DNA from: Verrucomicrobiota bacterium
GTDB lineage: Bacteria > Verrucomicrobiota > Verrucomicrobiia > Opitutales > Opitutaceae
NCBI GenBank assembly: GCA_023386835.1
Contig: JAEWIY010000006.1
Location: 25,154-89,153 of the forward strand
Length of the DNA stretch: 64,000 nt
Reading direction: 5' to 3'
A program made the translations under genes and the position numbers. Position 1 is the stretch's first letter, and each line of letters begins with the position of its first letter. Of this stretch, positions 18,136 to 27,258 are shown in pieces. Below the pieces are notes generated by a model, which worked only from the letters and a program-made list of their open reading frames with translations, was not told where the DNA came from and ran no database searches.

Positions 18136-19310
18136 GAGAACAACTCGGATTCGCTGGACGTGAGTTCACGCTCCAGCAGGGGCCGCAACACCCGCGCGCA
18201 TCGCTCCAGCTCAGCGAGTTGGATGAACTCATCCGGACGATGAGCCTGCGTCAGATCACCGGGGCCAAAAACAACCACGGGCACTCCGGCCGCCGCATAT
18301 GCCACGGCATTGGTGAGGTAAGGCACCGCCTCCAACCCGGCCGGTTCACCACACGCCTGCAACGTTTGCACCAGCTGCCGCACCAGCGGAGCCTCCGCCG
18401 GCGTGTGCACGGCCGGCCGCTCCAGCACCTCGAAAATCCGCGCGCTGGGTTCAATCGCGCCCAACGCCACGAGTTCCGCTTGCACATCCGCCAACGTTTC
18501 ACCCGGAACGGTGCGGCGGTCCACCTGGATCACACAGCGATCCGGCACGGTGTTGACCCCGACCCCGCCTGCGATCGTGCCCACGTTCACCGTCGGTCGG
18601 CCCAAGGCGCCCTGACACGGACGTTGGGCCAGCGCTCGCGCGTATTCACGAAACCACTGCACCACGCCACTCATGCGCTCGATCGCGTTGTCGCCCTGCT
18701 CCGGCCGCGAACTGTGAGCAGCCCGACCGGTGGTCTCGACCCGGAACCGCACAAAACCCTTGTGAGCATGAACCACCCGGCAGCCGGTGGGTTCACCAAC
18801 GAACGCCCCACGCAGCGCCAGGTCCTTTCGCATCAACGCGTAAGCGCCCGTCTGGCCAACTTCCTCGTCAACCGTCGCCGCCAGGACGAGTCGGCGGCGC
18901 AAGCGCCGGGGGGCACGAGCCAACTCTGCGAACAGGTGCAGGAAGGTCGCGAGCGAGCCCTTGGTGTCACACGCGCCGAGGCCATACAGCCGCCCGTCCT
19001 GCACAACCGGCGTGAACGGATCGCGGGTCCAGTCGCCCGCGGGCGCAACCGTATCCAGATGCGCCTCCAGCAACAATGCCGGCGCATTCGCCGGGCCGAT
19101 CGCGGCGATGACGTTGCAGCGTTCGCCATGCACGGGCTGCAACTCCACTTCGGCTCCCGTCGCGCGCAGCCATTCACCGACCCAACGCGCCAACGCCGCC
19201 TCGCCCGATCCGCCAAGCATTGGATTCACGCTGGGCACCCGCACCAGTTCAGCGAGTAGCGCGGCGATCGGATCACTCACGGTGGAGGCAGGGGCGTTTG
19301 GCGAACCCAC
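18132..19310 (-). CDS. M20 family metallo-deacylase (ArgE/DapE-like)
   Basis: This protein of about 392 residues has the M20 ligands in order: LLLEAHLDTV (His, Asp), GLGACDTKGSLA (bridging Asp), AATVDEEVGQTGA (catalytic Glu and Glu ligand) and AFVGEPTGCR. A dimerisation domain follows (HKGFVRFRVETTGRAAHSS) and a late His in DLTQAHRPDEF. The start is uncertain. GTG at 19310 has GGGTGA just upstream, while GTG at 19280 fits the family N-terminus equally well. It overlaps the next gene by ATGA. It hydrolyses an N-acyl bond, and in this operon the product may feed the enolase-superfamily dehydratase. Confidence 0.83.
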   Translation of the reverse strand: MGSPNAPASTVSDPIAALLAELVRVPSVNPMLGGSGEAALARWVGEWLRATGAEVELQPVHGERCNVIAAIGPANAPALLLEAHLDTVAPAGDWTRDPFTPVVQDGRLYGLGACDTKGSLATFLHLFAELARAPRRLRRRLVLAATVDEEVGQTGAYALMRKDLALRGAFVGEPTGCRVVHAHKGFVRFRVETTGRAAHSSRPEQGDNAIERMSGVVQWFREYARALAQRPCQGALGRPTVNVGTIAGGVGVNTVPDRCVIQVDRRTVPGETLADVQAELVALGAIEPSARIFEVLERPAVHTPAEAPLVRQLVQTLQACGEPAGLEAVPYLTNAVAYAAAGVPVVVFGPGDLTQAHRPDEFIQLAELERCARVLRPLLERELTSSESELFS

Positions 19311-19357
19311 GCGCTCACCCGAAGTGCAGTCCCGCTCCCGTTGCAATGCCAAAGCAG

Positions 19358-19412
19358 CCAATCGGTGTTTTGCCCATCGACAACGCCACCGAAGTAACCA
19401 ATCGGTTACTTC
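19358..19412. promoter_or_regulatory. Candidate TetR operator next to the start of the plus-arm operon
   Basis: A perfect inverted repeat, GAAGTAACC (19391-19399) / GGTTACTTC (19404-19412) around AATC, ends one base before the ATG at 19414. A partial copy of the core, CCAATCGGT, lies 40 bp upstream (19358-19366). The site lies in the 103-bp divergent gap between the M20 arm and the epimerase/aldolase/TetR arm. A dimeric TetR bound here would cover the ribosome-binding region and could block both arms. The TetR gene at 21507 is the obvious partner, by inference. Confidence 0.75.
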
Positions 19413-19413
19413 C

Positions 19414-20451
19414 ATGACGAACGCACCTGCGCTGCCGCCGCCACCCTGCACGCCTGAAACTGCGGACGATTTTCTGTCCGCGCCCTCACCCGAGCTCATG
19501 CACGAGCTCGGTTCCTGGCGCCAACGCGTGCTGGTCCTCGGCGCGGGCGGCAAGATGGGTTTGCACCTCTGCCTGATGCTGCACCGCGCGGCGCCCGGCG
19601 CGACGATCACCGCCGTGTCCCGCTTCTCCAGCCATCGCGATCGCGAGACGTTCCACCAACACGGCATCGAGACGCTGCCGTGCGATCTCTCCGACGCGGG
19701 CGCTGTCGCCGCCCTTCCGGCCTCGCCGCTCGTTTTCTTCCTCGCCGGGGTGAAGTTTGGCACCGCCTCCGATCCGGAGCTGCTGCATCGGATGAACGTG
19801 CTCGCCCCCCGACTGGTCGCTGAACGTTACCGTGGGTCAACCATCGTCGCGTTCTCGACCGGGTGTGTGTATCCATTCGTTCCTGTCACCTCTTCCGGCG
19901 CGACGGAGCAGACGCCGCCCGAACCGGTGGGCGCGTATGCACTCTCCTGCCGGCAGCGCGAGGAGGAGTTTGCCCGCGTCGCCGCCCAGGATCCGTCCAC
20001 CCGGGTGGTCCTGATCCGGCTCAACTACTCCGTCGAGTTTCGCTACGGTGTCCTCGTTGATATCGCTCGCCGCGTACTCGCAGAGGAGCCAGTCGACGTC
20101 ACCATGGGGCACGTCAACGTGATCTGGCAGCGCGATGCGATTGAGACGATCCTGCGTGCACACGCCGTGGCTGCGAACGCGGCTCAACCGCTTAATGTCA
20201 CGGGCGCCGCCGTTCTGCGCGTGCGTGACCTCGCGGAGGATTTTGGTCGGCTTTTTGGCGTGACGCCGCGCTTCACCGGCACCGAAGCGCCAACCGCGTG
20301 GCTGAACGATGCGAGTTTCGCGCATCAGCGCTGGGGCGTGCCGCCGACCTCCCTTGAAACCATGGAGCAATGGGTGGCCTCGTGGCTGGCCGCGGGTTAC
20401 CCGACGTGGGGTAAGCCCACCGGCTTCGAGAAACGGGATGGTCAATTCTAA
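19414..20451 (+). CDS. NAD-dependent epimerase/dehydratase family protein (extended SDR)
   Basis: This 345-residue protein has an N-terminal Rossmann motif (RVLVLGAGGKMGLHL) and the strand PLVFFLAGVKFGT. Ser/Thr and Tyr occupy positions like the SDR catalytic set (AFSTGCVYPF, then PVGAYALSCRQREE). In place of YxxxK it reads YALSCRQ, so the Lys is not clear and the active site may be divergent. The ATG at 19414 lies one base after the operator inverted repeat. The gene is 3 bp upstream of the aldolase-like gene in the same operon. It is likely an oxidoreductase or dehydratase acting on a sugar acid. Confidence 0.78.
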   Translation: MTNAPALPPPPCTPETADDFLSAPSPELMHELGSWRQRVLVLGAGGKMGLHLCLMLHRAAPGATITAVSRFSSHRDRETFHQHGIETLPCDLSDAGAVAALPASPLVFFLAGVKFGTASDPELLHRMNVLAPRLVAERYRGSTIVAFSTGCVYPFVPVTSSGATEQTPPEPVGAYALSCRQREEEFARVAAQDPSTRVVLIRLNYSVEFRYGVLVDIARRVLAEEPVDVTMGHVNVIWQRDAIETILRAHAVAANAAQPLNVTGAAVLRVRDLAEDFGRLFGVTPRFTGTEAPTAWLNDASFAHQRWGVPPTSLETMEQWVASWLAAGYPTWGKPTGFEKRDGQF

Positions 20452-20454
20452 GTC

Positions 20455-21498
20455 ATGAACGACATCGAACTTCGCGCTCACCTGGCCGCCGGCCAGGTCA
20501 TTCCCGCCCTGCCGCTGGCTTTGGATACCCGACGTCGCTGGTACCAGCGTCGCCAGGCTGCCGTGCTCCGTTACTACAGCGACGCGGGTGCCGGTGGCAT
20601 CGCCGTCGGCGTGCATTCGACCCAGTTCGAAATTCGCGAACCGCAGCACGGGCTGTTCGAACCGGTGTTGGAACTCGCCGCGACCACACTCGATGCGTGG
20701 CGGGGCGCCAACGCGGCGCCATTTGCGCGCATCGCGGGGCTCTGCGGACGCACCGCTCAAGCCTGTGCCGAGGCGGACCTCGCGCGCCGCTACGGTTATC
20801 ACGCCGGCCTGCTCAGCCTCGCCGCGTGGGCTCAGGATGACGAACCGCAGGTCCTCGCGCATTGCGTCGAGGTCGCGCGCCACCTGCCTTTGATCGGCTT
20901 CTACCTTCAACCCGCCGTCGGCGGTCGCCGCCTGAGCTATTCCTTCTGGCGTGAGTTCGCCGAGATTCCGCAGGTCGTGGCGATCAAGATCGCGCCGTTC
21001 AACCGCTACGCCACGTGGGACGTCGTCCGCGCGGTCATCGATTCCGGTCGCGAGGACGTCACCCTCTACACCGGCAACGACGACAACATCATCGTCGATC
21101 TCTTGACCCGCTTCGCGCACGCGGGCCGCACCCGCTTCATCGCCGGCGGGCTGCTCGGGCAGTGGGGCGTCTGGACCGAACGTGCCGTCGCGCTCCTGAC
21201 CGAGATCAAACAGGCTCGCTCCGCCCCGAGTCTGGCCGCCGACTGGCTGACCCGCGCCGCCGCTCTGACCGACGCCAATGCGGCCGTGTTCGATCCGGCC
21301 CACCAGTTCGCGGGCTGCCTGCCCGGTATCCACGAGATCCTGCGCCGCCAGGGCATCTTCGAAACCACCGCCTGCCTCAACCCACACGAGCAACTCTCAC
21401 CCGGCCAGGCGGCGGAACTCGACCGCGTCACCGCCGCGTATCCGTGGTTGTGTGACGATGGTTTTGTCGCGCGAAACCTCGACCGTTGGCTCGCCTGA
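20455..21498 (+). CDS. DapA-like (dihydrodipicolinate synthase/N-acetylneuraminate lyase family) aldolase
   Basis: This 347-residue TIM-barrel protein has DapA-family features: GAGGIAVGVHSTQFEIRE near the N-terminus (a GGxxxxGxTGE-like region) and the candidate Schiff-base Lys in IPQVVAIKIAPFNRY. A distal segment, VTLYTGNDDNIIVDLL, follows. The family makes or breaks pyruvate aldol bonds through a Lys imine. With an enolase-superfamily dehydratase in the divergent arm, the expected role is cleavage or dehydration of a 2-keto-3-deoxy acid. The C-terminus is longer than in typical DapA (about 290 residues). The conserved catalytic Tyr is not obvious to me. Confidence 0.78.
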   Translation: MNDIELRAHLAAGQVIPALPLALDTRRRWYQRRQAAVLRYYSDAGAGGIAVGVHSTQFEIREPQHGLFEPVLELAATTLDAWRGANAAPFARIAGLCGRTAQACAEADLARRYGYHAGLLSLAAWAQDDEPQVLAHCVEVARHLPLIGFYLQPAVGGRRLSYSFWREFAEIPQVVAIKIAPFNRYATWDVVRAVIDSGREDVTLYTGNDDNIIVDLLTRFAHAGRTRFIAGGLLGQWGVWTERAVALLTEIKQARSAPSLAADWLTRAAALTDANAAVFDPAHQFAGCLPGIHEILRRQGIFETTACLNPHEQLSPGQAAELDRVTAAYPWLCDDGFVARNLDRWLA

Positions 21499-21506
21499 GC
21501 GGCGTC

Positions 21507-22154
21507 ATGTCCCGTCCCAAGGTCCAGCGCGGGGGTGATCGCACCCGCCAGCGGCTGCTGCAGACCGCCATCCGTCGTTTTGCCCAACGCGGCTACGACG
21601 GTGTGTCCGTCGACGAGATCGTCGCCGCGGCGCGCGTGAACAAGCGGATGGTGTACCACTATTTCGGCAGCAAGGACGAGTTGTACCTCGCCGCCTTGAC
21701 GGAGGTGTTCGGCGAGCTCGAGCAGGTCGAACTGCAGGTACTGGAGCCGGGCGATCCTCCCGACACACAACTCGAACGACTGCTGACGGCGTATTTTGAT
21801 TTTCTCGACGCCCATCCCGAGTTCGTCCGCCTGTTGCTCTGGGAGAACCTCGGACGCGGCCGGCACATCGCGCGGCAGGCCGAGCGGCTGCAGAAGAACC
21901 CGTTTCTCCAGCAGTTCACGCTCGTGCTGGATCGCGGCATCAAGGCGGGCGTTTTCCGTCGCCCGGTCGACCGGCGCCACCTCGCCGCCAACCTGATTGG
22001 CTTGTGCTTCATCTACTACTCCAACCGCTACTCGCTCGCGGCCAGCCTGCAGGTGGCGCTCGACGATCCAGCGGACCGCGTGCAACGCGTCCGCCAGGCC
22101 GTTGACCTGCTGCTGCACGGAGTCTGCGCACCCGGTGAGCGTCGGCGGCGCTGA
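21507..22154 (+). CDS. TetR family transcriptional regulator
   Basis: This 215-residue protein has the TetR DNA-binding domain in residues 10-60 (TRQRLLQTAIRRFAQRGYDG, VSVDEIVAAARVNKRMVYHY, FGSKDELYLAAL). A helical ligand-binding domain follows, of the type with YFDFLDAHPEFVRLLLWENL. An in-frame TTG exists at 21486, but the ATG at 21507 is preferred. It lies 8 bp after the aldolase gene as the last gene of the plus arm, so it probably autoregulates through the inverted repeat at 19391-19412. The ligand is probably a pathway intermediate. It converges on the glycosidase-like gene with only 4 bp between stops. Confidence 0.9.
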   Translation: MSRPKVQRGGDRTRQRLLQTAIRRFAQRGYDGVSVDEIVAAARVNKRMVYHYFGSKDELYLAALTEVFGELEQVELQVLEPGDPPDTQLERLLTAYFDFLDAHPEFVRLLLWENLGRGRHIARQAERLQKNPFLQQFTLVLDRGIKAGVFRRPVDRRHLAANLIGLCFIYYSNRYSLAASLQVALDDPADRVQRVRQAVDLLLHGVCAPGERRRR

Positions 22155-22158
22155 GAGT

Positions 22159-24615
22159 TCAGCTGACGGCGAGCAGACGTTTCGACCCCGCCTCCGGTCC
22201 GCCTACACGAGAGCGACGCGCCGGACGCCCCCAGCGGCGAAAGATGGGCTCCAACAGTCCAAACTGGTCCGTGAGCAGGCCTTCGTATCCACACGGCCGA
22301 TCATCCCAGTAACGCCAGTCGACGCCGCTCTGGTTGCCTCCAAACACCGCCGCCTCCGCCAGCCCGACAGACAAACGCTCGAGCAGCTGATCGGCCTCCG
22401 CCCGCAGCCCCACGCGATAGAGGGCTGAAACGAAGTGCCGCGTCTGGGCGTGGGTGCGGCCGCCGTTCTGGTAGTAACCCAATGGATACCCCTGCATGAT
22501 ATCCGCCAGGTCAGCATCCGGGATGTGATGCAGGTTGCCGGGCAAGCCGTAACGCGGATCCGGCAGTCCAACCCGCTCCGCCTCGGCCCAAATGCGCTGC
22601 AGGATGGCGCGGCCCTCCGCTCGCCCGACCAGTCCTTCGGCCACAGCCGCGCCGTTCACCGGCAGGAACGCGTAGTCATGCAGCCGCCCCTCCTGGCAGC
22701 GCCAGCCGGCAAACCAGCCGGTCTTCTCATTCCAGAACGTCGGGCGATAGCTGCGCCGCAGCCGCTTCGCCCACGCGCGCAGATCCGCCGCGAGCACGTC
22801 ATCCCCGAATCGATGCAGGCCGGCCGCCAACGAGCGCAGCGCGCCATGCAGGATCGCGTTGGCCAAGGCATCCTTCCAGCCAAACGAAATCACATCGAAC
22901 CAGCACGTGCTCCACTGGCCGCTGCCGCTGGTGCCGGTCCGGTACGGGCTTTCGATCAGCCCATCCCCATCCAGGTCCCGCTCCCGGGCCGCGGCAATCC
23001 GCTGGAGAATCCGGGGGCGGTATCGGGCGAACCACGACGCATCGGCCGCCTGCGAAAGATAGTCGCCCAGGCCCCGGAGGGCCGCGGCCCCGGTCATCAG
23101 GTACTCGTCATCCGCGTCATGCGCCCTGCCTTCACTCACCAGCCGACCGGCGGCATAACCCGGCCCGCCGTCGAGCCATCGCTCGAGCGAATAGCGAAGC
23201 AGCTCCGCCGGGTGAAAACCCGGCAGGATCGGGCGCTGCGGCAGCGCCACCGCTGACCAGGTATCCATACAGATCGGACAATGGATCGACGCCCCATTGT
23301 TGCTGAGCGTGGCCGTGTCGGCCCGAAAGGTAAGCGCGGTCCACTGGGTCCGTTCGACCGCCCGCCGCACGATGGCGGGCGTTTCCGGCCGCAGGGCCGT
23401 CGGTGGGCGCTGGGTGCGGAACAAAAACGTCGCCTCATGCCGACCCGCCGGCAGTTCGTACAATCCTTCCGGAGTGGCGCGCTCGCCGACCTTGAACTCG
23501 AGCAGGTTGAGGTCGCGTTGGCGATGGCAGTCGCTGCGCACCCAGCCGTCGCCTCGGACGTGAATGCTCCAGGCGCCAAACGTCGGCAACACCAGCACCG
23601 CGGGCAGGGCCAGCGCACCGGTTTCGCCCTCTCGCCTCAACCGCCCGAGCACGTGCGACGGCGTCACGCTGTTGCGCAAGCCCAACGTCCAGGCCGAGCT
23701 GTGCCAAGCCTGCTGCGTTTGTGGCACCTCGCGCACCACCTGCAGGTTCGGCCCGGCCGCAGTGATGCGCCACGTCAACGTCCATTGCTGCCCGCCAGAC
23801 TGAAACGCATACGTCACCCGGTTCCCTTGCACACGCGTGGTGCCATCGACGTCACAGCGCACCACCGGATCGATCGCCGGCGCCGCGCCGACCGACTGCC
23901 AGCGTGGACCTTGATAACACGTCGGTGGCCGCACGTTCAGCACGTTGGCCGGGGATCGCTCCGGATCCTCGGTCCGCAACGCGAACCACGAACAACCGGG
24001 CCGCGTGAGGTAAAAACCGATCTCGTAGTCCTTCGTCAGATACCGCACCTCCCCGCCACCCGTCCAAGCCTGCACGCCCTCCGGCAGGCGGTTCAAATTC
24101 ACCGGCGCCACACGCAGAAGCCGCTCGCGGCGGGGCGCCACCGGATCGTCGATCTCGGCTTCGAGCACGAAGGCCGACATCGCCAGGTTCCAGGACGACC
24201 AGCCGTTATCGATTCCGGTCCGCCGGACCTGCACGACGACGCCATGAGCCTGCACCGGCGGCAGGGAGAACCACTGCACGTCCTGGAGCGGCGGAGCTTC
24301 AAGGTCATCACGGTTCCAGACCTCGCGCCAAACGCCGTCAACATACGCCAGCACCCGCGCCGCCCGAACCCAGTCCAGATCCCCGCGACTGCCGCATTTG
24401 TGATAACCCTGCCCTCGGCGAAGCCCGAGCCGGATCAGTCGAGCCGGCCGATGCAGCCGCACGATCCGCTGGTGCAGGATGCGTTTCTTGGGCAAATCCG
24501 CTTCTCCGCCCTCCCGCTCCGCCCAGACCGCGCGGGCCGTATCCAGGCGATGCCCCACAAAGAGGTCGCCCATCGGCGGTTCGAGATCGGTAATGGCCAG
24601 GAGGTCCTGCAACAT
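22159..24615 (-). CDS. Large (alpha/alpha)6 glycosidase-like protein
   Basis: About 818 residues with no clear signal peptide. The N-terminal part is beta-rich and resembles a discoidin-like wrapper (LFVGHRLDTARAVWAER, YVDGVWREVWNRDDLEAPPL). A beta-sandwich follows, then a C-terminal toroid with DGDGLIESPYRTGTSGSGQW and CWFDVISFGWKDALANA, typical of GH63/GH78/GH116-type (alpha/alpha)6 glycosidases; the acidic residues there are the likely catalysts. The frame extends to an ATG at 24708, but the extra 31 residues are Arg-rich and unlike the rest, so I prefer the ATG at 24615. It diverges from the large hydrolase at 24825. The exact family is not assigned. Confidence 0.7.
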   Translation of the reverse strand: MLQDLLAITDLEPPMGDLFVGHRLDTARAVWAEREGGEADLPKKRILHQRIVRLHRPARLIRLGLRRGQGYHKCGSRGDLDWVRAARVLAYVDGVWREVWNRDDLEAPPLQDVQWFSLPPVQAHGVVVQVRRTGIDNGWSSWNLAMSAFVLEAEIDDPVAPRRERLLRVAPVNLNRLPEGVQAWTGGGEVRYLTKDYEIGFYLTRPGCSWFALRTEDPERSPANVLNVRPPTCYQGPRWQSVGAAPAIDPVVRCDVDGTTRVQGNRVTYAFQSGGQQWTLTWRITAAGPNLQVVREVPQTQQAWHSSAWTLGLRNSVTPSHVLGRLRREGETGALALPAVLVLPTFGAWSIHVRGDGWVRSDCHRQRDLNLLEFKVGERATPEGLYELPAGRHEATFLFRTQRPPTALRPETPAIVRRAVERTQWTALTFRADTATLSNNGASIHCPICMDTWSAVALPQRPILPGFHPAELLRYSLERWLDGGPGYAAGRLVSEGRAHDADDEYLMTGAAALRGLGDYLSQAADASWFARYRPRILQRIAAARERDLDGDGLIESPYRTGTSGSGQWSTCWFDVISFGWKDALANAILHGALRSLAAGLHRFGDDVLAADLRAWAKRLRRSYRPTFWNEKTGWFAGWRCQEGRLHDYAFLPVNGAAVAEGLVGRAEGRAILQRIWAEAERVGLPDPRYGLPGNLHHIPDADLADIMQGYPLGYYQNGGRTHAQTRHFVSALYRVGLRAEADQLLERLSVGLAEAAVFGGNQSGVDWRYWDDRPCGYEGLLTDQFGLLEPIFRRWGRPARRSRVGGPEAGSKRLLAVS

Positions 24616-24824
24616 GGGAGAAATGCGGGTTCGGGCGTCGCGAGACCGGCCGACTCGGGCCTGACGAGGACGGGCCGCCGGCACACGACTCCGAAGTGCA
24701 TCCTCCATGCTACTGCACGTTCCGCGCAGCGAGTATGTACGTTTTGGGAAAAGTTGGGTGAGTGCCGGGGCTTCGCCGAAAATGCGGTTGCCCTGTCCAG
24801 CGCCCGTACACAGTCCGGGTTCGC

Positions 24825-27158
24825 ATGGTCACCCACCCCACCCCGACTTTTCCGCTGAGCGACATCCTGATCCCTGCCGATGCCGAGCCGGCCGAGCAGA
24901 CCGCGGCGCGCGAACTTGCCACGGTCACTGGCGCCACCGTGCAGTCCGTGCCGCAACCGAGCGAGCGGCGAGGATTTCACCTCAGCCTTGCCCGCCGCCG
25001 CTGGGTCACGCAGCTGCCCTCCGGCGCGGCCGAGCACGACGCCTGGATCTGGCTGCGGCTCGCTGACGACGGCACTGGCGAGATCACCGCGAGTCACGGC
25101 TCCTTCCTCTTTGCGGCGGTGCGGTTGCTCGCCAGCCAACGCCTCGCGCAACCCGCCGAGGCGCTCGGGCGCGGCCTCTTCCTGCCGGCCACCTTCACCT
25201 TTCACCGTCCGCTCTTCGACGCGACGCTGACGCAGTACTGGCGCACGATCCGCCATTTCGACGCCGAGCGTTACGTCGCCGCGGTGGCCGAGGCCGGACT
25301 CACGCACCTCGAGGTCAACGGCCTTCAGGCGCACATGCCCTACGAGGACCTCACCGCCTGGGAATACTACCCGCAGTTCTATTCCTATGCGCCCGGGTTT
25401 AACCACTTTGTGGATACGCCGCTGACGCGGGGGCTCTGGCCGGCGCTGTACCTCGACGCCAACCTCAACCGGCTGCGCGACCTGGCGGAGCTGGCGCGGA
25501 AGTACGGCCTCAAACCGGGCGTGTGCATGTTCGAGCCCCGCTCGATGCCGGAGCGTTTCTTCACGCGTTACCCGACGCTGCGCGGTGCGCGGATTGACCA
25601 TCCCTTCCGCTCCCGTCTGCCTCGCTACACGATGACGCAGGATCATCCGGTGGTTCGTCGTCACTACGCCGAGGCGTTGCAGCGTCTGATGCGCGCGGTG
25701 CCGGACCTCAGCTACATGTCGGTCTGGACCAATGACAGCGGCGCCGGCTTCGAACACACCGCCTCGCTCTACGTCGGCCGCAACGGCGGCCCGTACATGA
25801 TCCGCGAGTGGCGCAACCACGAGAAGGTGGCCGAGGCCGCGGGCCAGAGCATCGGCCGCTACCTGCGCAACCTGCAGCAGGCCGCGGCGGCGGTGAATCC
25901 GGACTTCGACGTCATCCTCCGCATCGAACCCTTCAAGGTGGAGCACGAGCACGTCAAGGCGGCCATGGGCAACCATGTTTCCTGGGAGGCGCCCTCGCTG
26001 CTGGTGAAAGGCTACAGTCTGCCGTATCGCCATCCCAAATACCCGGAGAACAGCGGTATCGCGGGCAGCATCTTCCACACGACGATGGATCCGGCCGAGG
26101 CCGAGGCGCTGCGGGCGTCGCGCGCGCAGGGCGTTGATCCGGTGATTCACTACAGCGCCTCGGGCGTGAACAACCATGAGCCGCTGCTGGGGTTGCCGTT
26201 CCCGCGGCGGCTGCACGCCAAGCTGCTGGCCCTGCGCGAGACGGGCGTGCGGCGCTCCAGCTGTTTTGGCGGCCTGACCAATCCGGCGCGGCTGCCGTAC
26301 TGGCCCAACCCGGTCGTGATCCAGGCGGCGCAGTTCTTTCCGGACCGCCCGGTTGAGGACGTGCTGCAGGGTTTTGCCACCCAGCTCGTCGGACCGAAGT
26401 TCGCCCCCGCCCTCTCCGCGGCGTGGCAGGACTTCGAGGAGGCGCTGCTTTCGCAGCCGCTGGTGGGCCTCTTTTGCGCGTTCGGTTTCTGCTGGCAGCG
26501 CACGTGGGATCGCCCCTTTGTGCCGGACCTCGAAGCGGTACCGGCGTCGGAGCGCGAGTACTACGAACGCCACGGTTGCTTCCAACACAACAATCCCAGC
26601 CTTGGCGATCTGGGCAAGGACGTGCTCTTCGACCTCATCACCCAGGAGTCGGGCGCCAAGATGGCCGCGGCCATGGACGAACACGTCCGGCCCGCGCTCG
26701 CGGCACTGCTCGACCGCCTGGCCAAGGGCGCGCCGAACTGGACCGAGCAGGCGCGCCCCGTGTTCGAAGATCTGCGGGATCGGATCCGCGCCTACCAGCA
26801 CTGGGTCACATCGCTGCGTAACGTCTGCGCGTGGTGCGAGTGCGTTTATGGATACCTCGGGAGCAAAGACGCCGGCGCGAAGGCGGACTTCGAACGGCGC
26901 CTGCAGGGTGCGATCGATCTCGAGTTGGAAAACACGCGCGGCCTGATTGAGCTTCTGCGGTCGACCAAAGCTGACGTGATCGCGCTGTCCGCCGTCTCCG
27001 ATCAGACGTTCCTCTACGGTGAAAACCTGGTGGAGCTGCTGCAGCGGAAACTCGATCTGACGGAGCGTTATCGCAATCGCCCGCCCCGCATCGATCCCAA
27101 CATCATGTGGCGCGCCACGCCGGGCTCGACGTGGCCGGAGGGCTGGCTCGAGAGCTGA
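24825..27158 (+). CDS. Putative TIM-barrel glycoside hydrolase with GH20/GH67-type N-terminal domain
   Basis: This 777-residue protein has an N-terminal domain of about 130 residues with DILIPADAEPAEQTAARELATVTG and GTGEITASHGSFLFAAVRLLASQ, resembling the non-catalytic N-terminal domain of GH20 and GH67 enzymes. A TIM-barrel-like region follows, with EAGLTHLEVNG, KYGLKPGVCMFEPRS and DLSYMSVWTNDSGAGFEHT, then a helical C-terminus. No signal peptide is evident. The acidic residues in WTNDSGAGFE are candidates for catalysis. The ATG at 24825 was chosen because the upstream 21 codons are Arg-rich. It is divergent from the glycosidase-like gene at 22159-24615. I do not recognise the family with certainty. 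Confidence 0.6.
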   Translation: MVTHPTPTFPLSDILIPADAEPAEQTAARELATVTGATVQSVPQPSERRGFHLSLARRRWVTQLPSGAAEHDAWIWLRLADDGTGEITASHGSFLFAAVRLLASQRLAQPAEALGRGLFLPATFTFHRPLFDATLTQYWRTIRHFDAERYVAAVAEAGLTHLEVNGLQAHMPYEDLTAWEYYPQFYSYAPGFNHFVDTPLTRGLWPALYLDANLNRLRDLAELARKYGLKPGVCMFEPRSMPERFFTRYPTLRGARIDHPFRSRLPRYTMTQDHPVVRRHYAEALQRLMRAVPDLSYMSVWTNDSGAGFEHTASLYVGRNGGPYMIREWRNHEKVAEAAGQSIGRYLRNLQQAAAAVNPDFDVILRIEPFKVEHEHVKAAMGNHVSWEAPSLLVKGYSLPYRHPKYPENSGIAGSIFHTTMDPAEAEALRASRAQGVDPVIHYSASGVNNHEPLLGLPFPRRLHAKLLALRETGVRRSSCFGGLTNPARLPYWPNPVVIQAAQFFPDRPVEDVLQGFATQLVGPKFAPALSAAWQDFEEALLSQPLVGLFCAFGFCWQRTWDRPFVPDLEAVPASEREYYERHGCFQHNNPSLGDLGKDVLFDLITQESGAKMAAAMDEHVRPALAALLDRLAKGAPNWTEQARPVFEDLRDRIRAYQHWVTSLRNVCAWCECVYGYLGSKDAGAKADFERRLQGAIDLELENTRGLIELLRSTKADVIALSAVSDQTFLYGENLVELLQRKLDLTERYRNRPPRIDPNIMWRATPGSTWPEGWLES

Positions 27159-27208
27159 ACCGAACGAGGATTGCCTTTTCGCGCGAACGTGTCGGCTTGT
27201 CTGCCGTG

Positions 27209-27240
27209 GCCCGCCGGCCCGGCGGGCACGCTCACGTTTT
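27209..27240 (+). terminator. Hairpin, possible terminator after the large hydrolase gene
   Basis: Arms GCCCGCCG (27209-27216) and CGGCGGGC (27220-27227) pair perfectly with a 3-nt loop. A TTTT run follows about 10 nt later, so this is at best a weak intrinsic terminator. It lies 19 bp before the next start codon. Confidence 0.4.
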
Positions 27241-27258
27241 CGTCACCCGCCCCTCGCC

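Noticed and set aside
24435..26801. Long minus-strand open frame opposite the large hydrolase gene
   Set aside because: It has a repetitive Arg/His/Val texture typical of an antisense shadow.
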